From Babylonia areolata (taxonomy: Eukaryota > Mollusca > Gastropoda > Neogastropoda > Buccinidae), in NCBI RefSeq assembly GCF_041734735.1, contig NC_134899.1, positions 3,152,149 through 3,216,148 of the forward strand: a stretch of 64,000 bases of DNA. Reading direction: 5' to 3'. Below are positions 25,782 through 37,235 of this stretch, piece after piece (the stretch's first letter is position 1; each line of letters begins with the position of its first letter). Under the pieces are notes generated by a model. That model ran no database searches, was not told the DNA's origin, and was given only the letters and a program-made list of their open reading frames with translations. A program made the position numbers and the translations under genes.

Positions 25782-25843
25782 GTCCACCGACTCAGTGAGA
25801 CTGAAGACTGCATTCATTGGTGCAGTCTTCAGTCTCAGTGGAC
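25782..25843. repeat. Long hairpin between the divergent genes
   Basis: Arms TGAGACTGAAGACTGCA (25796-25812) and TGCAGTCTTCAGTCTCA (25821-25837) pair perfectly over 17 bp around an 8-base loop. Outer GTCCAC and GTGGAC also pair across a bulge. Confidence 0.85.
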
Positions 25844-26699
25844 CAATGACTATTTACAATCCACGGAAGAGCGGGATGTTCACTCAGTGATTCACTCTAA
25901 CTAGTCAAAGACACGTTTTTGATGTTGGGCAATATTGAGACGTGAGACAACCAGCTTGGAAGTTGTGCTTTAGGTCCGATGACGGATGACTCGGATTTTT
26001 TTCCTTCTCAATTTTCTGCAATACATCGATTTTAACCTTATTACTGATTAGTATTAGCATTATTATTGTTTTGTTGTTGTTGTTGTTTGTTCGTTTGTTG
26101 GTCAAGTGTTATTGATGGACTCAGTTGAAGGTGGCGGGCTCGATGTGCGTCATGCCGGGGCACAGATCAGCCTCGTCACTGTGCCGCGACGTGGGAACTG
26201 AAGACTGAGAAACTAGTAGCGTTAGTGTTAGAAACGCGCCTCAGACTGAAGCTAAATCGGATTAATGATAGAGATACATCAGTTTAAAAAAAAAAAAATC
26301 TGCAACATTATCCCGTTTAGAAGGAGGGAGCGATGGAGATAAACGATAATCTTTTCAGTGTAAAACGCTTTGAACAGACTTAATGAACTTGTCTTAGAAA
26401 CGCTCATTTATTTACACTGAGCACTGAGTAGCAGTACTGAGTAGTGGTAGTACTAGTACTAGTAGTAATAGCAGCAGCAGCAGCAGCAGCGGCAGCAGTA
26501 TATACAGAACGATCAATACTGAACTGGAAGAGATAAAGTAAGAGGTATGTCAGTTTGCAGTCATAATGGGAGTGGCAGTAGCAGCAACAGAACTTGAGAA
26601 ACAACAGCAGCAGCGGTTATGTATACCTACAAATCATGCAGTGATACCGTGTGAACTTGTGACATGCCAACTCGGTCACCCACCCACTTTTCATTCTCT

Positions 26700-26723
26700 G
26701 CTCGAACTTTCGCGCGGTGCCAC

Positions 26724-26756
<33 letters not shown>

Positions 26757-26990
26757 TTGTGTGTGTGTGTGCGCGCGCACGCGCGCGTACAGGAGGTGCA
26801 TGTGTGTATGTGTACGCGTATGTGTGTGTGTGTGAGTGTGCGCGCGCGTGCGTGCCGTGCGTGCGAGTCGCGTCAGTGTGTGTGTGCGCGCGGTACGCAC
26901 TGACGCGCACGTCAGTGTACGCTGCACAGTCACACACACACACACACACAAATACACACACACACGTGTGTGTGTGTGTGTGTGTAACCC
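26700..26990. repeat. GT/CG/CA block, Z-DNA prone, upstream of the repeat-protein gene
   Basis: (GT)n, then GCGCGCGCACGCGCGCGTAC, mixed GTGCGCGC stretches, then (CA)n meeting (GT)n at CACACACACGTGTGTGTG near 26967. Almost purely alternating purine-pyrimidine. Confidence 0.85.
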
Positions 26991-27631
26991 GCGACAAAGA
27001 CCACTGCTCATAATGTCGTCATTGTTGTTGATGCACTCGCTCAGACAGTGACATATAACTGTCACGATTATCACCATGTACGAACCGTCTCTCTCCCTCC
27101 GTCCCCTCACCTTCACCACCACCCCTCTCCGCCCACTCACTTTTCTTTTGATCTTCTAAGGTATGTCAGTATCCTAGCGAGTTGCCTTCACTGAGTCGAC
27201 ATGCCGCATCCGGTCCGGCTTTGCTTTGGTATGAAACGCGGGGGGGGTGGGGTGGGGGGGTTCGTTCACGATTTTGAGCTCCTAATCAGTGCCAACAACT
27301 GAAGCGTACTACAAAGGAGAACAAAAACATAACTGAGCTCTGGAGACTGCCAAGCGTATACAATGTGGGAGATCTACACTTCGCGGCGAGGAAAAGTCAG
27401 TCGCAAAAATTCGAGGCCCAGTCAAATCAACGAGCAAAAGGGATCAAGATTTTGAGCTCGCTTTGGCCACCAAGTGCACGACGTTGGAGATTATATTCGC
27501 GGAAAACAACAAAACAGAAACAACGGCAACGACAACTGTCATTTCATCCAAATTTCAGTTCACGTCGGCCGGGCAATTGTGTGGCTCCAGCCATTAGTTC
27601 AAGGTATACTGTGGTGGAATCGCCGAACGAC
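26991..27631 (+). promoter_or_regulatory. Probable promoter and 5' UTR of the repeat-protein gene
   Basis: Lies directly 5' of the first coding exon. It holds a pyrimidine-rich stretch (CTCTCTCCCTCCGTCCCCTC), a G-run at 27240-27260 and a short upstream ORF starting at 27363. No TATA box is evident. Confidence 0.3.
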
Positions 27632-27783
27632 ATGGATCAAACACCATTGCCGCCAGTTCCAATGGTGAAGCAAAGTCCAGACTCCACCTCTGCAACAACG
27701 GCACCACGAACAAAAGAAGAACACGTTTCTGGCTCATCTTCTGCCGATGTTACCGGTATGCTTGCCGAGTTGGAAGCGAAAAG
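27632..27783 (+). CDS. Repeat-protein gene exon 1
   Basis: Encodes MDQTPLPPVPMVKQSPDSTS, then ATTAPRTKEEHVSGSSSADV and TGMLAELEAK plus two bases of the split Ser codon. The donor is GTAAAA. A short upstream ORF starts at 27363, in another frame, and ends before this start. Confidence 0.65.
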
Positions 27784-30155
27784 GTAAAAAAAAAACACAC
27801 AAAAAACCAACAACAAAAAAACCCATAACATATATAGGTTTACACAGATCTTGTTAGGGAAAAAAGTGCTTGTACGTTCGCACGCGCACGCACAGAGCAC
27901 ATCAATGCGTGTGTTCGTATATATATAGGACTACAAATCAACAGCAGATCAACCGATCAATGGTAGTTGAACACCTTTACTGCTGAGCCTTTACGAAAAT
28001 AGTCAATACAATATTCAGTTATTTTTCAGATCTTCCATTTGAATAACCTTTGCAAGAATTAAAGCACTAAGTCAAATGAGTAACCATTTAGATAAATAAA
28101 TAAATGAATAACACATCCACACAGAAAGGAAATCATAATCCGTCTTCAAACTTCAGATCCATTATCTATATATCATTACTAACCTCAGTGTTGCAGTGAA
28201 ACGAAAGGTATCGGATACATTCTATACATTACTACTGATCTTTAGCAGCGAAACGAAAGGTATCAGATCCATTCTATTCATCACTACTGATCTGTTGCAG
28301 TGAAACAAATAGTAACGCCCAGCTCAGCAAATCCGAACCTGGATCTAATCCTCTTTCTTCTCCCAAGGAGGGCAAGGAGGATGAAGGAGAGGGGGAGGCA
28401 CAGCGCTCAGCACCAAACAGAGCTTGTGGCGCAGCAGGCACAGAAGGGACAGACGAAGCACGTGACCACGCGGCACAAGAAATGAAGCGGGACACACCGG
28501 AAACCTGCCCAATGGAGGGGAAAGAACCCCGGGAACGCCAATGTTACGGTGATCCCCGCACTACATACCAGGACATGGAGAAACAAAATGAGACGGAAAA
28601 CATGGAAGACGTGGCCATTAATCAGGCGATGAAAGAGATTGAACAGGTTCAAGTCACAGACAGTGAAAAACTGAACGAAGGAAAACCCAACAACGCAGAA
28701 GGAAACCCGAACAACGCAGAAGGAAACCCGAACAGTGCAGAGGGAAACCCGAACAACGCAGAAGGAAACCCGAACAACGCAGAAGGAAACCCGAACAGTG
28801 CAGACAACGCAGAAAGAAACTCGAACAGCGCAGAAGGAAACCCGAACAGTGCAGACAACGCAAAAGGAAACCCGAACAGTGCAGACAACGCAGAAGGAAA
28901 CCCGAACAGTGCAGACAACGCAGAAGGAAACCCGAACAGTGCAGACAACGCAGAAGGAAACCCAAACAGTGCAGAAGGAAACCCGAACAGTGCAGACAAC
29001 GCAGAAGGAAACCCGAACAGCGCAGAAGGAAACCCGAACAGCGCAGAAGGAAACTCGAACAACGCAGAAGGAAACCCGAACAGTGCAGACAACGCAGAAA
29101 GAAACTCGAACAACGCAGAAGGAAACCCGAACAGTGCAGACAACGCAGAAGGAAACCCGAACAGTGCAGACAACACAGAAGGAAACCCGAACAACACAGA
29201 AGGAAACCCGAACAGCGCAGACAGAAACCCGAACAACACAGAAGGAAACCCGAACAGTGCAGACAACGCAGAAGGAAACCCGAACAACACAGAAGGAAAC
29301 CCGAACAGCGCAGACAGAAACCCGAACAACACAGAAGGAAACCCGAACAGCGCAGACAACGCAGAAAGAAACCCGAACAGCGCAGAGGAAAACCCAAACA
29401 GCGAAGGCAACGCAGAAGGAAACCAGAACAACGCAGACAACGCAGAAGGGAAATCAAACAACGCAGAGGGAAACCCGAACAACGCAGAAGGAAACCCGAA
29501 CAACGCAGAAGGAAACCCGAACAACGCAGAAGCCGAAACAGAAAAGGAGGAAAGCACGGATTCGCAACGGATCAAATTAACAGGAAAAACAGCCATTGCA
29601 TTGGAAGTGAAAGACATCGACCAAGTCGAACACCTGATTCGTGACAAAGACGACTGCAGGCCTGGGAAGACTCAAGAAAGAGAGGAAACACAGACAGAAA
29701 GGAATCACACAGCTGCACGAGAAAATAACACCGAAGTACGGAACAATCAGACGGCAGAAAGTCTGGATGCAGAAGAACATGAAGATGTTGCCAAACAAAA
29801 CACAACGCTAACAGGAAAAGACCAGCCGAACAATGGCCGCACAGGAATGCACGGAGCAGTGGAAGAAGAGAGCCAGGATCAGGGTCAGAAAGGCCGCACA
29901 GAAGTAGGAACAAGGGGAACGAGGCAGGGGGGAGACCCGGAAACACCCAGAGCCAAGTCAGAGCGACGGATATCGTCCATATTCAGCCCGCTGCCCGCCA
30001 CGTCCCCCCAAAACAAGTCATTGAACAGCTCCATCAACCTGGCGTCCCCGTCAGCCATGAAAGGTGCCGTCGCTGCTGCTAGAACGTTGGTCAGAAACAG
30101 ACCTGGCACATCTCCACACGACAAGACTGGGAAAGGACTGAACTCCCCGCAGTGA
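27632..30155 (+). CDS. Large disordered protein with Asn-Glu-Gly-Pro repeats (unrecognised)
   Basis: Spliced CDS joining 27632-27783 and 28301-30155: 2007 nt, about 668 residues. The donor AAAAG/GTAAAA and acceptor GTTGCAG/T agree in phase 2, making AGT (Ser51). The first in-frame ATG has G at -3 and +4. Residues 1-180 are polar (Ser, Glu, Pro). About 182-465 is an array of 7-residue units of the type AEGNPNS and AEGNPNN, with interspersed ADN triplets. About 466-668 is again charged and polar, ending SPHDKTGKGLNSPQ before TGA. No globular domain, signal peptide or membrane helix is seen, so an intracellular disordered phosphoprotein is a fair guess. The repeat is a coding minisatellite (21/30 bp) and probably varies in length. 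The frame is also open upstream of the ATG without another ATG. The function is unknown. Confidence 0.75.
28145..28312 (+). repeat. 52-bp tandem triplication of the exon 2 acceptor of the repeat-protein gene
   Basis: TTGCAG/TGAAACGAAAG at 28196, TAGCAG/CGAAACGAAAG at 28248 and TTGCAG/TGAAACAAATA at 28300, exactly 52 bp apart, with ACTACTGATCT before each of the last two. Reading from the first two reaches a stop within the array. Confidence 0.85.
28301..30155 (+). CDS. Repeat-protein gene exon 2 (repeat region and C-terminus)
   Basis: Acceptor at 28300 (GATCTGTTGCAG). The frame stays open for 617 codons to TGA at 30153-30155. Two upstream copies of the same acceptor, at 28196 and 28248, lead into stop codons, so the third is the only one giving an open frame. 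The repeat lies at roughly 28690-29535. The non-repetitive flanks also stay open, which argues for a real gene and not a mere open minisatellite. Confidence 0.75.
28690..29535 (+). repeat. Coding minisatellite of the repeat protein
   Basis: Units of 21 bp (GCAGAAGGAAACCCGAACA type), plus 9-bp GCAGACAAC inserts, all in multiples of three, so both strands stay open in several frames. Confidence 0.9.
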
Positions 30156-30769
30156 CCAGGCAGAGGCCTATAGATGCCTGACAATTTTATGCAGCAGTCA
30201 GCCTCTCTCATGATCATTGCCGTCGTCTTTCCATTCACATCACAAGTGTGGGAGGGTCAAAAGTGTAAGCCAAAATGACACATATTCAGCTTACAAGGAA
30301 ACTTTTTTTTTCCCATATGGGAACAATTTCGATAAAAATTTTCTTTTAAAAAGCCCTCTGATCTATTGATGGATGTTTTTTCCAGTATTTGCGACAATGA
30401 TTTCAGTTAACTTTATCTAAATTATTACAGAAATCGGACATTTCTATGAAAGGGCAAAAGATGTAAGTAGTCAAAGCATAATGAATTCATGCACAGAGAA
30501 ACAAACATCTTTTTATCAATTTGCTTCAGATTTGATTTCTTCTTTTCCTTCGTGTATGTCCATCTTTGAGACAATTCATTCTTCTTATTGTCGTTTGTTG
30601 TTTTCTTCATTTACATTCTGGAGAAATTTTGGTAATGTTTTTCTTACACTTTGATTAAAAAAAAACAACAAACTGAAACCTTCCAGACTGGGTTCTTCAA
30701 ACATTGTACTGCATGCTGTGTGCACGCACACGTGTGTGTGTCTGTGTATGTATGTGGAGGGGGTGGGGC

Positions 30770-30960
30770 AATAAGGTGTTTCATTTTGTCTCAAAGTGCC
30801 AGACTCATAGCATGCAGGCTGATCCACATACATTACACAACTCTTATAAAAAAAAAAAAAAAAAACATGAAAAAAACCCAAAACAAACAGCAGATGCCTG
30901 ACCCAAACACACTGCAAGGCCTTGAAAACACATCCAAGGTTTGTGTAAAACATTAACATG
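30770..30960 (-). repeat. Dispersed repeat E
   Basis: CAGATGCCTGACCCAAACAC and CAAGGTTTGTGTAAAACATT are shared with 36700-36790. It also holds CATGCAGGCTGATCCACATA. It looks like the 3' part of a SINE on the minus strand. Confidence 0.4.
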
Positions 30961-31074
30961 GGGAGGGGAGGGGTGGGGGGGGGGGGAGAGAAATGCTGCC
31001 TGGATCTGTCAAACAATGATGATGTATGTAGTCCGTGTAATGAGTATTCGCCAGTGCAGTGAGCATCACTAATC

Positions 31075-33005
31075 ATCGGGCAGGTAGTATTTGTCAAACG
31101 ATGTATGCAGCCAGTGTAATGAGTATTTGTCAAACGATATATACAGCCAGTGTAGTGAGTATTTGTCAAACGATGTATGCAGCCAGTGTAATGAGTATGT
31201 CAAACAATGTATGCAGCCAGTGTAGTGAGTATTTGTCAAACGATGTATACAGCCAGTGTAATGAGTATTCATCAAACAACAATGTATGCAGCCAGTGTAG
31301 TGAGTATTCATCAAACAACGATGTATGCAGCCAGTGTAGTGAGTATTCATCAAACAACGATGTATGCAGCCAGTGTAATGAGTATTTGTCAAACGATGTA
31401 TACAGCCAGTGTAATGAGTATTTGTCAAACAACGAGGTATACAGCCAGTGTAGTATTTGTCAAACAACGATGTATGCAGCCAGTGTAATGAGTATTTGTC
31501 AAACAACGATGTATACAGCCAGGTAATATTTGTCAAACAATGATGTATGCAGCCAGTGTAATGAGTATTTGTCAAACGATGTATGCAGCCAGTGTAGTGA
31601 GTATTCATCAAACGATGTATGCAGCCAGTGTAATGCGTATTTGTCAAACAACGATGTATACAGCCAGTGTAATATTTGTCAAACAACGATGTATGCAGCC
31701 AGTGTAGTGAGTATTTGTCAAACAACGATGTATGCAGCCAGTGTAGTGAGTATTTGTCAAACAACGATGTATGCAGCCAGTGTAGTATTTGTCAAACAAC
31801 GATGTATGCAGCCAGTGTAATGAGTATTTGTCAAACAACGATGTATGCAGCCAGTGTAGTGAGTATTCATCAAACAACGATGTATGCAGCCAGTGTAGCG
31901 AGTATTCATCAAGCAACGATGTATGCAACCAGTTTAGTATTTGTCAAACAACGATGTATGCAGTGTAATATTTGTCAAACGATGTATACAGCCAGTGTAA
32001 TATTTGTCAAACAACGATGTATGCAGCCAGTGTAATGAGTATTCATCAAACAACGATGTATGCAGCCAGTGTAGCGAGTATTCATCAAGCAACGATGTAT
32101 GCAACCAGTGTAGTATTTGTCAAACAACGATGTATGCAGCCAGTGTAATATTTGTCAAACAACGATGTATACAGCCAGTGTAATGGGTATTCATTTAACA
32201 ACGATGTATACAGCCAGTGTAGTGAGTATTCGTCAAACAACGATGTATGCTGCTAGTGTAGTGAGTATTCCTCAAACAACGATGTATGCAGCCAGTGTAA
32301 TGAGTATTCCTCAAACAACGATGTATGCAGCCAGTGTAATGAGTATTCCTCAAACAACGATGTATGCAGCCAGTGTAATGAGTATTCATCAAACAACGAT
32401 GTATGCAGCCAGTGTAATGAGTATTCATCAAACAACGATGTATGCAGCCAGCGTAATGAGTATTCATCAAACGATGTATGCAGCCAGTGTAATGAGTATT
32501 CATCAAACAAGGATGTATGCAGCCAGTGTAGCGAGTATTCATCAAACAACGATGTATGCAGCCAGTGTAATGAGTATTCATCAAACAACGATGTATGCAG
32601 CCAGTGTAATGGGTATTCATCAAACAACGATGTATGCAGCCAGTGTAATGAGTATTCATCAAACAACGATGTAGGCAGCCAGTGTAGCGAGTATTCATCA
32701 AACAACGATGTATGCAGCCGGTGTAGTGAGTATTCGTCAAACAACGATGGATGCTGCTAGTGTAATGAGTATTCATGAAACAACGATGTATGCAGCCAGT
32801 GTAATGAGTATTCATCAAACAACGATGGATGCTGCTAGTGTAATGAGTATTCATCAAACAACGATGTATGCAACCAGTGTAATGAGTATTCATCAAACAA
32901 GGATGTATGCAGCCAGTGTAATGAGTATTCGTCAAACAACGATGTATGCAGCCAGTGTAGCGAGTATTCATCAAACAACGATGTATGCAGCCAGTGTAAC
33001 GGGAC
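31075..33005. repeat. 39-bp minisatellite, about 48 units
   Basis: Unit GATGTATGCAGCCAGTGTAA then TGAGTATTCATCAAACAAC. Early units vary (TTTGT for TCATC, missing CAAC); later ones are uniform. The 39-bp period keeps frames open on both strands, giving false ORFs of up to 292 codons. Confidence 0.95.
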
Positions 33006-33594
33006 AGGTGCTTTCTTGGATGCGCACTTCCACTTCTTACAAATAAAGAGCCACAGCTACTGTTTATAAACAACTCAGTAACAGCACATTCATTTTGTCA
33101 AGCTGTTCAGGGTGCACATGTACCTAAAACAGCAGTTTTGAGTATTCAATGGGAGGCCCGCCCCAAACAATTTAAATCATCTCTTGATTTTTTTTTAACA
33201 TTTTATGAAATCATGTCTTGTATGAAGCGTCCCCAACCCTTTCTGAACTTTGTATCATTATCATTTGTAGTAGAAGTTGCAGCAGTAGCAGAAGTAGTAG
33301 TAGTATCTGAAACTGATCAACATACTGAGAACATTCACTTGCTTATACAGTTGTTGCTGGCACTGGCATTTTCAAGAAAAAAACAAACACAAGCCACCAA
33401 GATCACTTTTCATTTATATTTGTTACTTTACAGAAAACTCCACAAAGTTTCTTTATTTTATAGTTAGTTGGCTGTTACTGACATGTCATAACATCAGGGG
33501 GTTTTTTTAATTTTATTTTTTAAGGTTTTTTTGTTTTCTATTAATTAATATGACCTGTCAACCATGATTAGTGATAGCAATGGAAAGGCAGAGT

Positions 33595-33720
33595 GAGAGA
33601 CAAGACAAGACAAGACAAATTCTTTATTTCAAGGATAATAGATAAGCATCGGTGTGCTTTTTTTACATCCAGTCCCCGCCCTGAATAGGGTCTACACTAC
33701 ACAATATTTAATAAAATGAA
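33595..33720 (-). repeat. Possible retroelement 3' tail
   Basis: GACAAGACAAGACAAGACAA then ATTCTTTATTTCAAGGATAA and AATAGATAAGCATCGGTGTG. On the minus strand this is a TTGTC-repeat tail behind an AATAAAG. No coding part is visible. Confidence 0.35.
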
Positions 33721-34079
33721 AGCATGGTGTTAGTAGAGATACATAACAGAGGAAAAAATATACATAAATCAAAACAAAACAACCACACACACATGCGCGC
33801 ACACACACACACACGACATTCAGGCACTAGCATGGTGTTAGCAAAATGCATAGTAAACAAAATGAACAAAATGAAAGAAACACACACAACACACATCGCA
33901 CTGCACACCGGAATGGGGGATAGAGGGTGAGGAAGGTTCTCATTCAACCATACACATCTGAAAAACAGTATCAATAAAATGAATGATTTACATTACACAT
34001 TATGGCATAAGGTGGGAAAGGCAATGTTTTTTGAAGGTGGTTGGGCAATGGTGTTGTTTAATTGTTTCTGGGAGTGAGG

Positions 34080-34087
34080 GAGGGATG

Positions 34088-34130
<43 letters not shown>
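34080..34130. repeat. GA microsatellite
   Basis: About 20 GA units just left of the 34161 MITE. Confidence 0.9.
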
Positions 34131-34132
<2 letters not shown>

Positions 34133-34160
34133 AAAGGAAAAATGACTTTTCCCCAGAGTA

Positions 34161-34370
34161 TTAACCCTTTGAGCCCCGACCACTGCTTTACCGGTGGTAG
34201 AGAAAAATGACATTATGCCTAGCCACCAGTTTTTCTGATTGGCTCTTCAATATAAGTCAACCAATAGCAGAACACGACACAAGTGTTTACGCACGGCTCA
34301 ACTGGTGGCTAGGCATTATGTCATTTTTCTCTACCACCAGTAAAGCGGTGGTCAGGGCTCAAAGGGTTAA
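34161..34370. mobile_element. MITE with about 67-bp inverted repeats and TTAA ends (piggyBac-like)
   Basis: Starts TTAACCCTTTGAGCCC and ends GGGCTCAAAGGGTTAA. The arms pair over about 67 bp, including GGTGGTAGAGAAAAATGACA and TGCCTAGCCACCAGT, with about four mismatches. TTAA target duplications and CCC termini are piggyBac hallmarks. It has no coding capacity. Confidence 0.8.
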
Positions 34371-34439
34371 GCACAATAACAAAAATGCTTTTTTTTTTTT
34401 CCCACCGAGCCCCAAGGTTCAAAATTAAGAAAGAAAAAA

Positions 34440-35065
34440 ACGAAGAAAAAAAAAAAAAAAAGAAAAGAAAAAAGTAAGAAGAGAGGAAGAGACAGGGAGG
34501 GGAGAGTGAAGAGAAGAAGAGAAAAGATGAAATGAGAGAGAGAGAGGGAAGAGAGACATAGAGAGACAGAGAGAGATAGGCAGACACAGAGAGAGAGAGA
34601 TATATATATAGGCAGACACAGAGAGAGAGAGAGAAGAGACAGAGAGAGAGAGAGAGAGAGAAAAGAGACATAGAGAGAGAGAGGGAAGGGAGGCATAGAG
34701 AGAGAGAGAGAGAAGAGACAGAGAGACAGAGAGAGAGAAAAGAGACATAGAGAGACAGAGAGAGAGAGGGAAGGGAGGCATAGAGAGAGAGAGAGAGAGA
34801 GGGAAGAGAGACATAGAGACAGAGAGAGGGAAGAGAGACATAGAGACAGAGAGAGGGAAGAGAGACATAGACAGAGAGAGACAGAGAGGGAAGAGAGACA
34901 TAGACACAGAGAGAGAGAGACAGAGAGAGAGAAGAGAGACATAGAGACAGAGAGAGAGAGAGACAGAGAGAGGGAAGAGAGACATAGGCAGAGACACAGA
35001 GAGAGAGGGGGGGGGGGAGAAGAGAGACATAGAGAAGACAGAGAGAGAGAGAAAGAGAGATGTAG
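34440..35065. repeat. GA-rich degenerate repeat
   Basis: Modules such as AGAGGGAAGAGAGACATAGA and GACAGAGAGAGAGAGA of mixed length over 600 bp. Ser/Leu-rich open frames on the minus strand are artefacts. Confidence 0.9.
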
Positions 35066-35629
35066 CAGTATCATCATCATCATTAGAAGTTGTACCAGTA
35101 GTAGTAGTATCCCAAACTGATCAACATACTGAGAACATTCATTTGCTTATTTGTCTGTTGCTGGCAGTGGCATTAAAAAAACAAAACCAAACAAAAAAGC
35201 AACCCGCAAGCCAGTGAGTTTACTTTTCATTTCAATTTGTCACATGAGAGAAAAACTCACAATTTTTCTTAATCTTAAAGTTAGTTGGCTGATAAAAACA
35301 TGAACATAGCATCATTTTTTTGTTTTTGTTTTTCGTATGACCCATTAACCATGACAGCAGTGATGAGGCAGAAAGAGAGAGAGCGGGGTGGAGGGAGTGA
35401 GAGAAGGAGAGAGAGAGAAGGAGAGAGAAGCAGAGAGAGTTTAGAGCCTGGTCTCTGACAATGGGAAGGCACTATAAAAATATGAACAATAATAAGTTTC
35501 AGCCACACCTAAAAAAAAGAGAAGTAAAGTCAAGGTGTCAAGAAACCATTCAAGTCCTTGGTTCTGCGCGAGTCTCTCCAGGCCAATCTCAACACATGCC
35601 TCTCCTTCCTGAGAAGAGCAGCAGCCAAA

Positions 35630-35865
35630 TGTCACAGTCGCGGGCTCTCACCCGAGTTGCCTGAGCTCGATCCCCCAGTTTAAATGAACCTGGTGGGTAA
35701 AGGGTGGATATTTTTCGAATATCAACGTAGATACAAAGCTGCTTGTACCTGAACTCCCTTCATGCGCACAGAAAATCAAGCATACAGGTACATTAAAAGA
35801 GCCTGTGATCTATGTCAGCTAACTGAAACATGAAAATACCCAGCACACCCCTGCCATGAAAGAGT
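35630..35865 (+). mobile_element. SINE family A, diverged copy
   Basis: Shares GAACCTGGTGGGTAAAGGGTGG, in two parts with gaps, then TACCTGAACTCCCTTCATG, the CATTAAAAGAGCCTGTGATC region and AAAATACCCAGCACACC. The head is degraded. Confidence 0.5.
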
Positions 35866-36450
35866 CAATCATTCATCCACAAAATCATGTTGGACATATA
35901 GCAGTGGAACAGAATAAACCTATACCAAACAAAAATTAACAAATAATGAGGCCAGGAGACGATATGATTAACAAATAGTAAAGAGTGGTAACTCTCTCCA
36001 TTACACAAGGTGCACAACTTCAAGTCAGTGATGCTTACGCTACCGATTCAGCTAGCTAAAAAAAAACACTTTCCATCCCTGTCTCCAAGCAAACACAATG
36101 CCATTTTGATGAAAAACAAAGGGCAAACAGAACAACCGTAATTACAAGTGCTTATTCAGCAAAGCAGGTGAAATGACAAAGCAGTTAAAAACAAACACAA
36201 CAGATTAAAAAAAACAACAACAACAACAAAAAAACCTCCTCAAACCCAGACAAAAACCACCACCAATAACATAAAACTGATATCTCCTCTTTTTTCTTTT
36301 CTTTTCCCCCTCTTGGGATTCTTATAAAGTAAGAAAGAGGGGTGGGGGTGGGGGGGTGACAACACAGTGAAACAAAGAAATAGCATTTCAGGAACAATTA
36401 GCAAAACAAGTACACTTGCAGACAGAAGAAAGGACACGCTGACCGATCCA

Positions 36451-36681
36451 TTAACTCTCTCCATACAAACGGCGAAAGAGACGACGTTAACAGCGTTTCA
36501 CCCCAATTACCACCATCCAAATATTGCAAGCGGAGGCTCTTATACTGAAGAGGTGAATGTTGACAAATAATACCACAATTCTGACGACGGAAGCTAAAGG
36601 TTGGGTCATTCAGACACCCACTGGACATCCGAGGGGTCTGTGTAGAGGAGAAGAGAGGACTGGCCGTACTGAGTGAGTTAA
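36451..36681. mobile_element. TTAA-bounded MITE, copy 2
   Basis: Same family as 14894-15125: it shares GACGACGGAAGCTAAAGGTT, GGGTCATTCAGACACCCACT and CCGTACTGAGTGAGTTAA, with only scattered differences. Confidence 0.7.
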
Positions 36682-36694
36682 AAAAAAAAAAAAA

Positions 36695-36790
36695 AAAAAT
36701 GAAAGTCAGATGCCTGAACTTGGCAAAAACCCAACACACTCATGAGACCTTGACAGCCTATCCCAAGTTTGTGTAGAAACACTAACATGA
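36695..36790 (-). repeat. Dispersed repeat E, second copy
   Basis: CAGATGCCTGAACTTGGCAA and CAAGTTTGTGTAGAAACACT match 30888-30958. It starts right after the MITE at 36451-36681 and a poly-A run. Confidence 0.4.
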
Positions 36791-37124
36791 AATGAAATAA
36801 AACAACTGAACAAAAAACAAACAAGGAAGTCAACAGATTGAAATATCAGTGCCTGGAAAACTAAATATAGATTCTGCAGAACCTGAAAAATATAACTAAA
36901 TAAACAATTCTGAGAAAAGAAAATCTGGCCACAAGTGCTTTAAGTGTGTGTGTGTGTGGTCATACCCATAATTTGTAGTATTGTCTCAGTATATGTACAC
37001 GTGTTGTCTTTTCATGTGCAGAGGTTAAAATCAAAGTCAACATTTTTATTTCAAAATGGCAATGGAACAAGCAAGAACTGCTTTTTTACAATGTTAAAAT
37101 GCACTATGTTATTATGCGCTATTG

Positions 37125-37235
37125 TGTATGTGTTGTTTCATGTAAGGTGCATACAGCCCATTACATGGGGAGTTTATGCCATATAAGTACTATCTGTTAT
37201 TATTATTATCATCATTATTATTAATCATATTCATT
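37125..37235 (+). repeat. Possible retroelement 3' end with ATT tail
   Basis: GGTGCATACAGCCCATTACA, then GCCATATAAGTACTATCTGT, then (TTA)n. The form is typical of a LINE or SINE terminus. Confidence 0.35.

Noticed and set aside
28649-29647. Minus-strand frames of 267-332 codons and a plus-strand TQKETRT frame
   Set aside because: Shadows of the coding minisatellite, whose period is a multiple of three. Only the NAEGNPN frame continues into non-repetitive flanks with matching splice sites.
31059-33073. Frames of up to 292 codons on both strands
   Set aside because: Produced by the 39-bp period; no start context, splice sites or flanking coding sequence.
34367-35083. Ser/Leu-rich frame resembling a transmembrane protein
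   Set aside because: GA-rich simple repeat read on the minus strand.
36398-36739. Minus-strand frame with SLSTASPLFSSTQTPRMSSG, also found at 14959-15309
   Set aside because: The shared segment is the TTAA-bounded MITE, so the similarity reflects the element, not a gene family.
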